Assembly: GCA_013388745.1 (NCBI GenBank)
Contig: JACAER010000040.1
Coordinates: forward strand, 1 to 50,196
DNA: 50,196 bases
Origin: Chloroflexota bacterium
Lineage (GTDB): Bacteria > Chloroflexota > Anaerolineae > Aggregatilineales > Phototrophicaceae
Direction: 5' to 3'
Shown here: positions 1 to 8,711 of the stretch, piece by piece
Numbering within the stretch: position 1 is the first letter of the stretch
Layout: each line of letters starts with the position of its first letter
The notes under the pieces: generated by a model
What the model was told of the DNA's origin: nothing
The model's input: only the letters and a program-made list of their open reading frames with translations
Databases searched by the model: none
Position numbers and translations under genes: made by a program

Positions 1-384
1 CGATTGCAGCCCGAATTCTTCCGCCGCGCGCGTCATGCCTTCATACGCGAACTGGTTGAACGTGCCGTCGTTGATGCGACCCACGTCCGTCACCAGACAC
101 ACCGAGTCCACGTTCCCCAGCCCGCCGCCCGTCGGCGCTTCGGTCGCTGCTTCGGTCGCTGCTTCCGTTGCCGCCTCAGTCGCCGCCTCAGTCGCCGCTT
201 CGGTCGCTGCTTCCGTTGCCGCCTCAGTCGCCGCTTCGGTCGCTGCTTCCGTTGCCGCCTCAGTCGCTACCGGAGTTTCGGTAGGCACTGCCGTCGGACG
301 CGGCGTGGGTGTGGCCTGCGGTTGGCAAGCCGCCAGCACCAGCAGCACCATCACCACGACAAAAAACGCTAATCTAGAACGCAT
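1..384 (-). CDS. BMP-family (PnrA/Med-like) substrate-binding lipoprotein, 3' end outside window
   Basis: Only the first 128 codons are present; the gene runs off the left edge. The start at 384 has a strong ribosome site (GAGGAGGGA) about 5 bases upstream. Residues 1-20 form a lipoprotein signal with lipobox LAAC, the lipidated Cys being residue 20. A Thr/Glu/Ala linker follows (11 TEA units), then VCLVTDVGRINDGTFNQFAY, which matches the N-terminus of the BMP family (PnrA, Med, TmpC). These are periplasmic or surface nucleoside-binding proteins of ABC importers. The family assignment is secure from this motif; the ligand (purine nucleosides in characterised members) is inference. Transporter subunits, if present, lie outside the window. 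Confidence 0.9.
   Translation of the reverse strand, partial: MRSRLAFFVVVMVLLVLAACQPQATPTPRPTAVPTETPVATEAATEAATEAATEAATEAATEAATEAATEAATEAATEAATEAPTGGGLGNVDSVCLVTDVGRINDGTFNQFAYEGMTRAAEEFGLQS
136..264 (-). repeat. Tandem TEAA codon repeat in the lipoprotein linker
   Basis: There are 43 codons encoding ten TEAA units plus a final TEA. At DNA level a 36-base super-unit (three 12-base units with different synonymous codons) occurs twice exactly and a third time with changes, so the tract grew by duplication of the larger unit. It spaces the binding domain away from the lipid anchor. Confidence 0.85.
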
Positions 385-610
385 GTATTCCCTCCTCAAA
401 AAGTCGCTGTTCACAAAGTTATGCAGAGGCCGCCTGCAAAGTGAGCACTGTCGCGACGAAGCTCTGCCTCGCCCTGCGGAAAGCACTTTCGCTAACGGTC
501 TCTTGGAAAAGGTACGGCGGTTATACTACCATCATTTGTTATTGTTGAAAACAACAGATCGCCAAAAGAAATATGAGTTTGCTGTGAGAAAATGCACAAT
601 AACCCCCACA

Positions 611-2404
611 TTAACCGTCCTCTTGGCCGCTGTTGAGCACGAAATCCCCCAGTGGCAAACGTCCCGGCCCTAAAAGCGTGCCTGCCTCCCCCCCATACAT
701 CCCGACATACAGCGCATAGTCCCCCGCTGGCACATCCAGCGCGATAGCGTCGCGATACACCACGCCCGTCTGCCAGGCGCGCGTCGAAATCTGCGCATTC
801 GCCACCCCATGATCGCGCACCACAAGCTCATCCGCCGCTGGCTGCAAGTGCAGCAGCACACTGTGCTCGTCGGCGGTCTGCGCCAGCGCCTCCCAGTACA
901 GCAGCAGTGTGGCGCCGCCGCCCACTCCGGCTTGCAGCGTGTACCCGCGCAGCCGCGCCACCCCGCCAAAATCCACTTCCAGCGGCACCTGAATTTCGCG
1001 CGGGCGCACCTGCCACGCGCGGTACTGCGTCACGCCGTGCCGTGTGATGCCTGGAATCGTCTGCGCGTTGGCCTGCAAATAGGCTTGCGCCGCGCCTGTC
1101 GTTTCCCCCGCCAGCAGAAAAATGCTGTCATAGGCCGCCAGCAAATCATCCATCAGCGCCGGAATATCGGGCGTTCCCGCCGGAATAAAGGTCACACTGC
1201 CGTGGTAGTAGTAGTTGATGGCCGGGTCGGAATAGGCGAAGATCACCGTATCATGCGCCCCCGCGCGCGCCTGCAAATAAGCCGTCAGCCCGCGCCAATC
1301 GGCGCCTTTGGGCGCATCCACGAAAAAATAAGCATAGAGGCCAGCGCCCGCCGCGAGGGTAAAAGTGGTCACCAGCGCAGCGGCCAGCCAGCGGCGCTGT
1401 GCCTGCGCCGTCAACGCCAGCAGCAGCAGCAGCGGCGGCACTAACCCGATCAGATAGCGCGCGCGGAACAAACTGGCCTGCGTGCTCAGCACAAAAAACA
1501 GCAGCAGTGGCGCGCCTAACCAGATCAGCAGCAGCCGCCCGTTTTCGGGTGTGCTGCGCAGCGTCCACCACAGCAGCCCAGCCAGCGCCAACGCCAGCCC
1601 CGCGCCCGCCCACAGCGGCCATTCGCGCGCGCCGATGAACAGCGCCGGCAAAATCTGCGTCAGCAGCCCGCCGAAATCCGCGCTTCTGGCTGTTGCCCGG
1701 TAGCCGCTGACAAAAAGCACCGTGAACGTCTGCGCGGCCAGCGGCAGCAGCGCCACCCCCAGCAGTGCCCACGTCAGCAGCGCATTTTTGCGCGCGCGCC
1801 GGCTTTCGCCGCTGGCAGAAGGCGTCAGGAAAAGATATGCTGCCTGCGCCGCCAGCCACAGCGCGTCCAGATAGTAAATGTACAACGTGAGCGTCTGCGC
1901 CGCGCCGTAAATCAGCCAGGCCTGCCGTGTCGGGCGATGATAGGCGCGCAGCAGCAGATAAAAGTTCAGCGCGCTCAGGAACGCAACCAGACTGTACTGC
2001 CGCGCGTCCTGCGCGTGCCACAGCAAAAAGGGATGCAGCGCCCACAAAAAACCCGCCAGAGCCGCCGTCCGCCAATCCCGGCTTAGCCGCCGCGCCAGCG
2101 TCACGATCAGCGCCAGCCCCAGCACATTCGCCAGCAGCGGCAACATCCGCAGCGCAAACGCGCTGTCTCCGGCCAGCCGCGTCCAGCCCCAATACAGCGC
2201 CATCACGCCCGGCCCCGGCTCCGTGCGCACCACGTTCAGCCACTCCGCCGAAAACGGCGGCAGCGTCCAGTACACGGCGGCAAAAGCCTCGTCGCCCGAT
2301 AAATCCACGGCATCGAGCCGGTACAGGCGCAGCGCGCAGGCGGCCAGCAGCAGCACGGCCAGCCCCAGCCATGCCAGCAGACAGCGCCATACAATCCGCT
2401 TCAT
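611..2404 (-). CDS. GT-C membrane glycosyltransferase (PMT/ArnT-like) with C-terminal beta domain
   Basis: 597 residues. An N-terminal membrane segment (about 5-25) leads into SGDEAFAAVYW (acidic D38/E39), the first-loop acidic motif typical of GT-39/GT-83 enzymes that use polyprenyl-phosphate sugars. HAQDARQYSL near residue 130 is another hallmark, and about ten hydrophobic segments follow to around residue 365. The last 130 residues (from about 470) are soluble and beta-rich, with an RLRGYTL..LLLYWEAL pattern. The family is fairly clear; donor and acceptor are unknown. The start lies 3 bases after the stop of the metallophosphoesterase gene, so the two form an operon. A similar C-terminal domain ends the proteins at 25714 and 28627. 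Confidence 0.8.
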   Translation of the reverse strand: MKRIVWRCLLAWLGLAVLLLAACALRLYRLDAVDLSGDEAFAAVYWTLPPFSAEWLNVVRTEPGPGVMALYWGWTRLAGDSAFALRMLPLLANVLGLALIVTLARRLSRDWRTAALAGFLWALHPFLLWHAQDARQYSLVAFLSALNFYLLLRAYHRPTRQAWLIYGAAQTLTLYIYYLDALWLAAQAAYLFLTPSASGESRRARKNALLTWALLGVALLPLAAQTFTVLFVSGYRATARSADFGGLLTQILPALFIGAREWPLWAGAGLALALAGLLWWTLRSTPENGRLLLIWLGAPLLLFFVLSTQASLFRARYLIGLVPPLLLLLALTAQAQRRWLAAALVTTFTLAAGAGLYAYFFVDAPKGADWRGLTAYLQARAGAHDTVIFAYSDPAINYYYHGSVTFIPAGTPDIPALMDDLLAAYDSIFLLAGETTGAAQAYLQANAQTIPGITRHGVTQYRAWQVRPREIQVPLEVDFGGVARLRGYTLQAGVGGGATLLLYWEALAQTADEHSVLLHLQPAADELVVRDHGVANAQISTRAWQTGVVYRDAIALDVPAGDYALYVGMYGGEAGTLLGPGRLPLGDFVLNSGQEDG

Positions 2405-2407
2405 GAT

Positions 2408-3217
2408 CTACAGTGAAAAACGGTGGCGGCGTATCAGCGTTTGCTCGCGCGTGACCGTCACCACGCTGAATCCCGGTTCAGCGCCGCTGTCCACTACGGT
2501 GGAAGTCTGTCCTGGCCAGCAGTGCAGTTGATACCAACTGCTGAGCGCGCTGCTGTAGAGGATGCCGTCGCGGTAGATGTCGATGTTCTGGTGAATATGG
2601 CCGAAGAACACGCCGCGCAGCCGTGGGCGCGCCTTGAGCAAAACGCTGTGCAGCGCGTCGCCATTTTGCAGCCCCATATACTCATCAAACCAGGGGATAC
2701 CCACTTTCAGCGGATTATGATGCAGCGCCACTACCAGCGGGCGTTCGTCGCGCGCCAGCAGCAGGCTTTCCAGCCAGACTAACTGCGCATCGTCGATCCA
2801 TCCAGCGGGCGGCGTAATGCCTTTTTGGGCCACTGCGCTTTGCGTATCCAGGCAAATAATTTGCGCGCCGCGCGCCGCGAATTCGTAGCAAAACGGCGTG
2901 CGCGGTTCGTGCCCCACCAGGGTACGTTGCAGCGCATCGCCATCGTCGTGGTTGCCCACCAGATAATGCACCGGATACTTGATCTGCCCCAGCACCGCGC
3001 GCGCCGCCGCATACGCTGCCGAATCGGGGTCATAAGCTACGTCGCCCGTATGCAGCACAAAATCCGGCGTGAACGGCAGCGCGTTGACCTGTTCAACCAG
3101 CGCGCGCGCGCCGGGCAGCGCCAGCGGGTAGGTTTTAGGGTCGTAAGTATAGTTCGGGTCGTGGCTCAGATGCGTATCGCTGATATGCACAAAACGCAGC
3201 ACTAAATCTTCTGGCAT
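2408..3217 (-). CDS. Calcineurin-like metallophosphoesterase (CpdA-like)
   Basis: 269 residues with the whole dinuclear metal signature in order: HISDTHLS (about 10-17), HTGDV, VGNHDD, LHHNPL and GHIHQN. This is the layout of class III cyclic-nucleotide phosphodiesterases and related phosphoesterases; length and motif spacing fit CpdA-type enzymes. Substrate is not provable from sequence, but a cAMP phosphodiesterase role would fit with cyclase genes 6 kb away. It is probably cytoplasmic, since there is no signal peptide. First gene of a two-gene operon with the GT-C protein. Confidence 0.85.
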   Translation of the reverse strand: MPEDLVLRFVHISDTHLSHDPNYTYDPKTYPLALPGARALVEQVNALPFTPDFVLHTGDVAYDPDSAAYAAARAVLGQIKYPVHYLVGNHDDGDALQRTLVGHEPRTPFCYEFAARGAQIICLDTQSAVAQKGITPPAGWIDDAQLVWLESLLLARDERPLVVALHHNPLKVGIPWFDEYMGLQNGDALHSVLLKARPRLRGVFFGHIHQNIDIYRDGILYSSALSSWYQLHCWPGQTSTVVDSGAEPGFSVVTVTREQTLIRRHRFSL

Positions 3218-3316
3218 AACCCTGCTTTCCCGTCAACGCCCGCCATAGATAAACGCAAATCGAGTCGTTCTTATGTTGCACTTAAAACTGACAACCGAAA
3301 ACTGTCTACTTCACAG

Positions 3317-4654
3317 CTACTTTGTGCGCTGATCGTAGTAGCAGGGCAGCCCCAGCGTCTGCGCGATGGTCAGCGCTGCGCCCTGCATCGGCGTCACAAC
3401 ATTCTCCGGCAGCAGTGGCCACACGCTGTTATGCGCGGCGATAGTCGCCACATAGGCATCGACCTGCATCTCTTCGGTTTCTTCCACCCGCAAAAAGCGC
3501 TGGAATTTCTTCTCACCGCTGTGCAGATTCAATTCGCCGTGCTGGATTTCGAGCTGATGCTCGATACCGCCGCGTTTCTTGCGCTCTTTCAGATTGACGA
3601 CGTGCGACACATATACGGCTTGCAGATCGTTGGCGCTTTTGCTCCACACCGTTTGGTCGCGCCGCTGCATCCGAATCGTGCGCGTGTAAGGGTCGATCAC
3701 CACCAGACCGGGTGAAAGAATCATGTCGATGAGAATATACAGCACCAGTCCCAGCAGCAGCGCCGCCGAGCCGATGCCCAGATAAGGCAGAATCTCCGGG
3801 CTGGGCAGCATCGTGCCGGCATTGGGCAGCGCCAGCGTGCTGTTCAGTGTGGCATATGACAGCAGAATATAGATCGCCACCCAGAAAGCATACCAGACCG
3901 CGCGCCACAAGCGCTGCCACATCCAGGCCGGCGAACGGCGGTAGCGCAGCACGCCGTCCGGGTCGCGTTCCAACAGCCACATGCCGGTTTTGAACGGAAG
4001 CTGCGGAATCGGCAGCGTGCGTTCCGGCGCGGGCGGCACAGGCGCTACGGCTTCGAGCGTCGGCGTTTCGGTGGGCGGTTCGCTCAGGTAAGCGGGTGTT
4101 GGGCGCGTCACGGGGCTGACCTGCGGTGCGCGCCGGGTTGCTCCCGCGCCAAATGCCACCTGGGTCGTCGTCTGTGGGGCGCTGCCATTCAGAGGGGCAG
4201 CAGGGGTGCGCGGCGGAACGAGATTAAACGAACGTCCCAGCATATAGGCCAGCGCCATGCCGGCCTGCGCCGCCGCGCCGCCCGGTAAACCGGCTTCGGC
4301 CTCGTTCCAGCGCGCGATCTCACACCAACGGCTGCCGCGCGGAGCGGCCAGCTCCGGCGTCAGCATAATCCCCAGATGCCACAGGCTGTCGCTGTTCGAC
4401 CAGCCCAGCACCACCCGCTGAATCTGTTCCGGCGTGATACTGCCGCTCGCCGGCAGTTGATGCTGCTGCCCGAACTGCGCTTCGTAGCGCAGCGTGTCGC
4501 CCATCGCCGCCTGAAGCATGACAGCGCTCGCCCCGCTGCGCAGCGTTTCGGCGGCGTTGTCATCGTCGATCGGGTTGTCCGGCGCGGCCAGCAAACGCCA
4601 GTGCGTCACGTCGATTTCGATGGTCAAATTGTTGGCAGCGGGAATCCGGGTCAT
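3317..4654 (-). CDS. Two-TM membrane protein of unknown function
   Basis: About 445 residues from the ATG at 4654. An in-frame TTG at 4747 would add 31 residues, but they look like leader sequence (Cys- and Lys-rich, no homology-like character). Residues 1-150 form a soluble domain with a conserved-looking WSNSDSLWHLGIML stretch. A Pro/Thr/Ala linker follows (about 155-240), then two membrane segments (VWYAFWVAIYILLSYATL and GSAALLLGLVLYILIDMIL), then a soluble C-terminal domain starting VVIDPYTRTIRM that resembles small PH-like membrane-associated domains. I do not recognise the family. No partner gene is directly coupled. Confidence 0.75.
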   Translation of the reverse strand: MTRIPAANNLTIEIDVTHWRLLAAPDNPIDDDNAAETLRSGASAVMLQAAMGDTLRYEAQFGQQHQLPASGSITPEQIQRVVLGWSNSDSLWHLGIMLTPELAAPRGSRWCEIARWNEAEAGLPGGAAAQAGMALAYMLGRSFNLVPPRTPAAPLNGSAPQTTTQVAFGAGATRRAPQVSPVTRPTPAYLSEPPTETPTLEAVAPVPPAPERTLPIPQLPFKTGMWLLERDPDGVLRYRRSPAWMWQRLWRAVWYAFWVAIYILLSYATLNSTLALPNAGTMLPSPEILPYLGIGSAALLLGLVLYILIDMILSPGLVVIDPYTRTIRMQRRDQTVWSKSANDLQAVYVSHVVNLKERKKRGGIEHQLEIQHGELNLHSGEKKFQRFLRVEETEEMQVDAYVATIAAHNSVWPLLPENVVTPMQGAALTIAQTLGLPCYYDQRTK

Positions 4655-4743
4655 AGTGTGGCTTTTGTTTACCTTGCAGCAGGTGTTCTTTGTACGCAGT
4701 GATCGAAAATGATAGTATCTGCTATCTGCGTGGCCTATACCAA

Positions 4744-4765
4744 ACAAAGGGTGTGTGCCCCTTGT
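4744..4765 (-). terminator. Terminator-like hairpin after the TPR-rhomboid operon
   Basis: On the minus strand ACAAGGGG pairs with CCCTTTGT (8 pairs, one G-U) around a 6-base loop and is followed by TTTGG. It lies 67 bases after the rhomboid stop. The T-run is short, so termination strength is uncertain. Confidence 0.45.
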
Positions 4766-4832
4766 TATCTATCATTTGCCCTTGTGAAATACTAGTTTAC
4801 CGCGCGTCATGCGTTGTGTATAGCGCGGTTTT

Positions 4833-5732
4833 TCACAGCCGCCGCCCGGAGAAGTAGCGCGCCAGCAGGTCTTTGCGCACGAACAGAAAGATAATCAGCG
4901 CGCCCAAAAAGCCCGACAAATGCGCCAGATAATCGATGCCCACAATATTGCTGCCCTCCTGGATAATTTCCAGAGAAGGCACAATGTTCATCGCCGCGAA
5001 GGCCGCCAGCAGGAAAAACGCCCGCATCCGCACCGTCCACGTCCATTTCACTTCGTCGAAGCCGAAAATCTGCGCCATACCCCAATACAGCGTGCGCAAA
5101 ATCAGACCGATGCCCCACAAACAGGCAATGCTGGCGCCGGGGAACAGCAGCAGATAGCCCCCCAGTACGCCGGCGATCGCCCCGCTGGCCCCCACGCTCG
5201 GCAAATCCAGCCCGCGTGTTTTGATGATCGCGCTGCCGATGCCGGCGATCATGCCGCAGCACAAATAAAACAGCAGAAAACGCCACGGCCCGCAGGCGTC
5301 CTCTAAGCGGCGGCCAAATGCCCACAGATACAGCATATTGCCGATCAAATGGCTGAAACTGCCGTGCATAAACATTGACGTAAACGCCACAAACGCGCCG
5401 ACACCCAGCCCCATTTGCACCGTTTGCGCCCGATAACCAAACGTCCACACATCCACCACGCCATCATAATAGTCGCGGGTAGCACGGTACAGATCATCAC
5501 TGATATTCATGTCGTCCGGGTCGAGCGCCACAATCATGCGTTCCAGCGCATACACTTTGGGCGACTGCCAGAAGGCAAACACGCTGCAATTGATAAAAAT
5601 CAGCAAAATTGTCATCCAGGGAATCGAACGATAACGCACCATGCCGTAATCGTTGACCGGCAGCGGGAACAGCGCCGCGCTGAACAGCATGTCACGCAGC
5701 AGTTCAAACCCCAGAAAAAATAGCATGCCCAT
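4833..5732 (-). CDS. Rhomboid-family intramembrane serine protease
   Basis: 299 residues, six or more membrane segments. HGSFSHLIGNMLYLWAFGRR is the rhomboid L1/TM2 signature with the HxxxN oxyanion element. GASGAIAGVLGG carries the catalytic Ser183 in GxSG. YLAHLSGFLGAL carries the catalytic His271. All active-site elements are present. The enzyme cleaves membrane-spanning substrates within the bilayer; its substrate is unknown. The start is 3 bases after the stop of the upstream TPR gene, so the two are cotranscribed and probably translationally coupled. Confidence 0.93.
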   Translation of the reverse strand: MGMLFFLGFELLRDMLFSAALFPLPVNDYGMVRYRSIPWMTILLIFINCSVFAFWQSPKVYALERMIVALDPDDMNISDDLYRATRDYYDGVVDVWTFGYRAQTVQMGLGVGAFVAFTSMFMHGSFSHLIGNMLYLWAFGRRLEDACGPWRFLLFYLCCGMIAGIGSAIIKTRGLDLPSVGASGAIAGVLGGYLLLFPGASIACLWGIGLILRTLYWGMAQIFGFDEVKWTWTVRMRAFFLLAAFAAMNIVPSLEIIQEGSNIVGIDYLAHLSGFLGALIIFLFVRKDLLARYFSGRRL

Positions 5733-5735
5733 AAG

Positions 5736-7442
5736 TCAGCACCCAATCATGCGGTTCAGTTCATCGTTGAAGAAATAAACGGCATCGCAAAAATCCGGCA
5801 CCTGCGACTCTGCCGGGCTGCTCAGCAGGCGCAGCGCCGTACTGAACACCAGCGCCAGCGCCCCCACCAGCAGCCCCGCGCCCACCAGCCCTAAAATCAC
5901 GCGCGCGGCCGCCGGGATCATCGGCAGCGCTGTTTCCTGCTGAATCACGCCGCCGTGTTCTTCGCCGTCGAAGCCTTCTTCCGGCACGCGCCCGCCCATC
6001 AGCCGCCCCAATCCGCGCTGCTGCGGCGACGATGTGGCCGTAATCAGCAGATAGCCGCCCACGATCGCCAGCCCGACCCCCATCCAGCGCGCGCCGCCCA
6101 GATTCAAAAAATTCAGCCCCGCATCCTGAAACGCCAGCAGCAGTGCCGCCGTGCCAAAACCCAACGCCTCGCGCCAGGCCATCAACAGGCTGCCGCGTTC
6201 CTTATCGCTCAGCATCGGCACATACTGGCTCATCTTTTTGTCCGCCAGCTGGCCTTCTTTCGTGCCCGTCCCCAACTGCGCCGCGCGGTCATAATAGTGC
6301 GCCGATTCCGCCTCGTTGCCCATTTCGTCGTACACATTGCCGATGCGCACCAGGATTTTCTGGCTGTCTGGGTGGCTCGGCAGGCTCTTTTGCAGCACAT
6401 CCAGCGCGCGCGCATAGGCTTTGGTGCGGATGAAATAATCGGCGATGTGTATCACCACACTCTCATTGGCCTGCGAAAGCTGTACCACACGATCGCGCAG
6501 ATCGTCCGCCGTCACCCGATCGCCTTCGCGCTCGGCGATTTCGATCGCGGTCAGGTAGATCGAAGGATGCTCCGTGCCGCCATTCAGCGCGCGCCACACC
6601 AGTTCTTTGGCGTCCTCCATGTATTTTAGTTTGCTCAGCACGCGCACCGCGCTGCGCATCGCCTCTTCGTGATCAACCTGAATTTGCAGCACTTTCACCC
6701 ACTGCTCAACCGCCGCTTCCAACTCGTTTGCTTCGACATAAACGTTGGCTTTGTCCAGCAGCGCCTCGATGCGCCGTTTATCGCTGATGCTGAGTTGGCG
6801 GGGGCGGGCGGCGCGCGCGCTTTCAATTTCCGGCAGTTCTGCCAGCGGCACGGCGGCCAGCGGCGCGATATTTTGCGTCTCCCGCTTTGAAGGGTTGGCG
6901 GCGGGGGGTTGGGCTTGTGTTTGTGAACTGCTGACCACTGCGGTGTTTTGCGTTTGGGTCGCGCGCAGCGGGACAATGCCTTGCGTCTGGCGCACTTTTT
7001 CCGGCGGCGGCGCGGCAGACACATTCTGCGCGCTCGGCGAGCGCACCTGCGGCATTTCTTGCGCCTGCTGCTCTGGCGGCTTGGCCGTTTTGCTGCTGCC
7101 GGTGGTCGTCAGTTTTTTGACAGGTAAAAAGGCGGGGACAGGCGTTGTGCCTGTGGGGGCGGGAGCCGCAGGCCTGGTCGTCGTGCTGTTTTTCGCGCTG
7201 GCGAGAATCTCTTGACGCAGCGCCAGCGCCTGCTCGTTTTCCGGGTTAATGCGCAGCGCCCGCTCGATGCAGTCAAGCTGTTGACGCGGCTCGTTCAGCG
7301 CGCGCGCCAGCCACAACCACGCCATCTCATTCTGGGGGTTGAGCTTCAGCGAATGCATCAACAACTGCTGTGCTTTCGCCGCGTTCTTCTCGTTGCGCAG
7401 CGTCAGCACGCCCTCACGAAACAGGTTTTGCGCCTCGTCCAT
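5736..7442 (-). CDS. TPR-repeat protein with C-terminal membrane anchor
   Basis: 568 residues; ribosome site GAGGGGAA upstream of the ATG. Residues 1-75 form two TPR-like helical hairpins (LKLNPQNEMAWLWLARAL, ALRINPENEQALAL). A Pro/Thr/Gln-rich low-complexity linker spans about 80-210. A second TPR block follows (about 215-400, ending SHPDSQKILVRIGNVYDEMG). Three hydrophobic segments occupy the C-terminal quarter, with a short Cys-containing tail. A protein-protein scaffold at the membrane is likely. It is the first gene of an operon with the rhomboid protease, so it may present substrates to or regulate the protease (inference). Confidence 0.85.
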   Translation of the reverse strand: MDEAQNLFREGVLTLRNEKNAAKAQQLLMHSLKLNPQNEMAWLWLARALNEPRQQLDCIERALRINPENEQALALRQEILASAKNSTTTRPAAPAPTGTTPVPAFLPVKKLTTTGSSKTAKPPEQQAQEMPQVRSPSAQNVSAAPPPEKVRQTQGIVPLRATQTQNTAVVSSSQTQAQPPAANPSKRETQNIAPLAAVPLAELPEIESARAARPRQLSISDKRRIEALLDKANVYVEANELEAAVEQWVKVLQIQVDHEEAMRSAVRVLSKLKYMEDAKELVWRALNGGTEHPSIYLTAIEIAEREGDRVTADDLRDRVVQLSQANESVVIHIADYFIRTKAYARALDVLQKSLPSHPDSQKILVRIGNVYDEMGNEAESAHYYDRAAQLGTGTKEGQLADKKMSQYVPMLSDKERGSLLMAWREALGFGTAALLLAFQDAGLNFLNLGGARWMGVGLAIVGGYLLITATSSPQQRGLGRLMGGRVPEEGFDGEEHGGVIQQETALPMIPAAARVILGLVGAGLLVGALALVFSTALRLLSSPAESQVPDFCDAVYFFNDELNRMIGC

Positions 7443-7655
7443 CGCAATTCCCCTCGTGTCTTATGCACTGATATTTTATGTTATATCATAGTCCACCTGT
7501 ACACACCACGAAAGCGCCGCCATCCCAAATTCTCGTGAAATTTAATGCGAACAGCGCCGAAATTTAGAGTAAATTTAATACCTGGTTCTTTACTTTTCAT
7601 TATGTTGATTTAACATGAGAAATACACAGTGTTGTACTAGAAAGCGTTCGTTCTT

Positions 7656-8483
7656 ATGTTAAATGAAAAACCCCTCGTCCTGTTCACTAACGACGACGGC
7701 ATCGACTCGCCCGGTTTATGGGCCGCCGCCGAGGCCTTCGCCCCCTTTGCCGAAATCCTGATCGTCGCTCCACGTGAACAGCAGTCTGGCATGGGACGCA
7801 GCCTGCCGATCAGCAGCGAAGGCCGCATTTATTCGCGCGAAATGCACATCAACGGCGGCGCGATGACGGTTTATGCCGTCGATGGCACGCCGGCGCAGGC
7901 CGTACAACACGGCGTGCTGGAACTCGCGCCGCGCTTGCCCGCGCTGGTCGTTTCGGGCATCAACTACGGCGACAACACTGGCAACGGCGTCACCATCTCC
8001 GGCACCGTCGGCGCCGCTATCGAAGGTGCCAGTCTGGGCATTCCTTCGCTGGCCGTTTCGCAGCAGACGCCGCACGATTTGCATCTGACACACTCGTCAG
8101 AAGTCGATTTCAGCGCTGCCGCCTATTTCGCGCTGCTCTTCGGCAAATGGCTGATCGACAGCCGCCGCCCCGACGATGTAGACATCCTCAAAGCCGAAAT
8201 CCCGTGGGGCGCCACCACCAGCACCCCCTGGCGCATCACCCGCATCTCGCGCCGCCGCGTTTACTGGCCCACGCGCCCCGAACGTGTCGCTCTTTCTGAG
8301 CGCGGGCGTCTAGGTTATAAGTTTGATACAGACCCCAGCAACGCCGAACCTGATTCCGACGTTTATGCCCTGCTGCACGACCGCGTGGTCTCTGTGTCGC
8401 CTATGAGTCTCGATATGACCTCGCGTACCGATATGTTCCGCCTGCGGCAACTCCTGGCCGGCGAACTGGTCTACGGCCACTAA
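7656..8483 (+). CDS. surE: 5'/3'-nucleotidase SurE
   Basis: 275 residues. The N-terminal LVLFTNDDGIDSPG holds the metal-binding Asp pair (D13, D14). APREQQSGMGRS supplies the conserved Ser. SGINYGDNTGNGVTISGTVGAA is the SurE core with the metal-binding Asn. YAVDGTPAQAVQHG is also family-typical. SurE dephosphorylates nucleoside 5'/3'-monophosphates in a divalent-metal reaction in the cytoplasm. It stands alone on the plus strand, divergent from the TPR gene across a 213-base AT-rich gap in which I see only a short ATGTT/AACAT inverted repeat (7602-7616). Confidence 0.95.
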   Translation: MLNEKPLVLFTNDDGIDSPGLWAAAEAFAPFAEILIVAPREQQSGMGRSLPISSEGRIYSREMHINGGAMTVYAVDGTPAQAVQHGVLELAPRLPALVVSGINYGDNTGNGVTISGTVGAAIEGASLGIPSLAVSQQTPHDLHLTHSSEVDFSAAAYFALLFGKWLIDSRRPDDVDILKAEIPWGATTSTPWRITRISRRRVYWPTRPERVALSERGRLGYKFDTDPSNAEPDSDVYALLHDRVVSVSPMSLDMTSRTDMFRLRQLLAGELVYGH

Positions 8484-8543
8484 ACAGCGCTCTCTAACCC
8501 GTTTTTCAGGCACAGCGACCCTGATCCCTAGTCTGCTTTTCTA

Positions 8544-8569
8544 CCCCGCTCTGTGTGCGTGGAGCGGGG
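8544..8569. other. GC-rich hairpin downstream of surE
   Basis: CCCCGCTC at 8544-8551 pairs perfectly with GAGCGGGG at 8562-8569 around a 10-base loop. It lies 60 bases after surE and ahead of the cyclase genes. No T-run follows on either strand, so it may be a weak terminator, an RNA-stability element or neither. Confidence 0.4.
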
Positions 8570-8711
8570 GTGTTGCCAGACACGCAGCGTCTTTCGCCCC
8601 TTTCCTGCTTCCTGCGTTGGGAATTTATTACTATTTGGCTCTAACGGCCTGCACGCACGCGCTGTTAGGGTGTATAATGGGATGTTACGCCTTGACGAGA
8701 TACCAATTTCT

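Noticed and set aside
136..264. Regularly repeated DNA that could be mistaken for a CRISPR array
   Set aside because: Units are contiguous, coding and without spacers.
4..673. Long plus-strand frames over the first 670 bases rich in Arg/Cys or Ala/Ser/Val
   Set aside because: They are translations of the TEAA repeat of the minus-strand lipoprotein gene, which has a proper start, ribosome site and BMP motif.
4655..4747. Upstream TTG extension of the two-TM protein
   Set aside because: The extra 31 residues look non-coding and the ATG at 4654 gives a sensible N-terminus.
8553..8711. Upstream GTG extension of the first cyclase gene
   Set aside because: It lies over a hairpin and a TATAAT box; the paralogue's start aligns better with the ATG at 8712.
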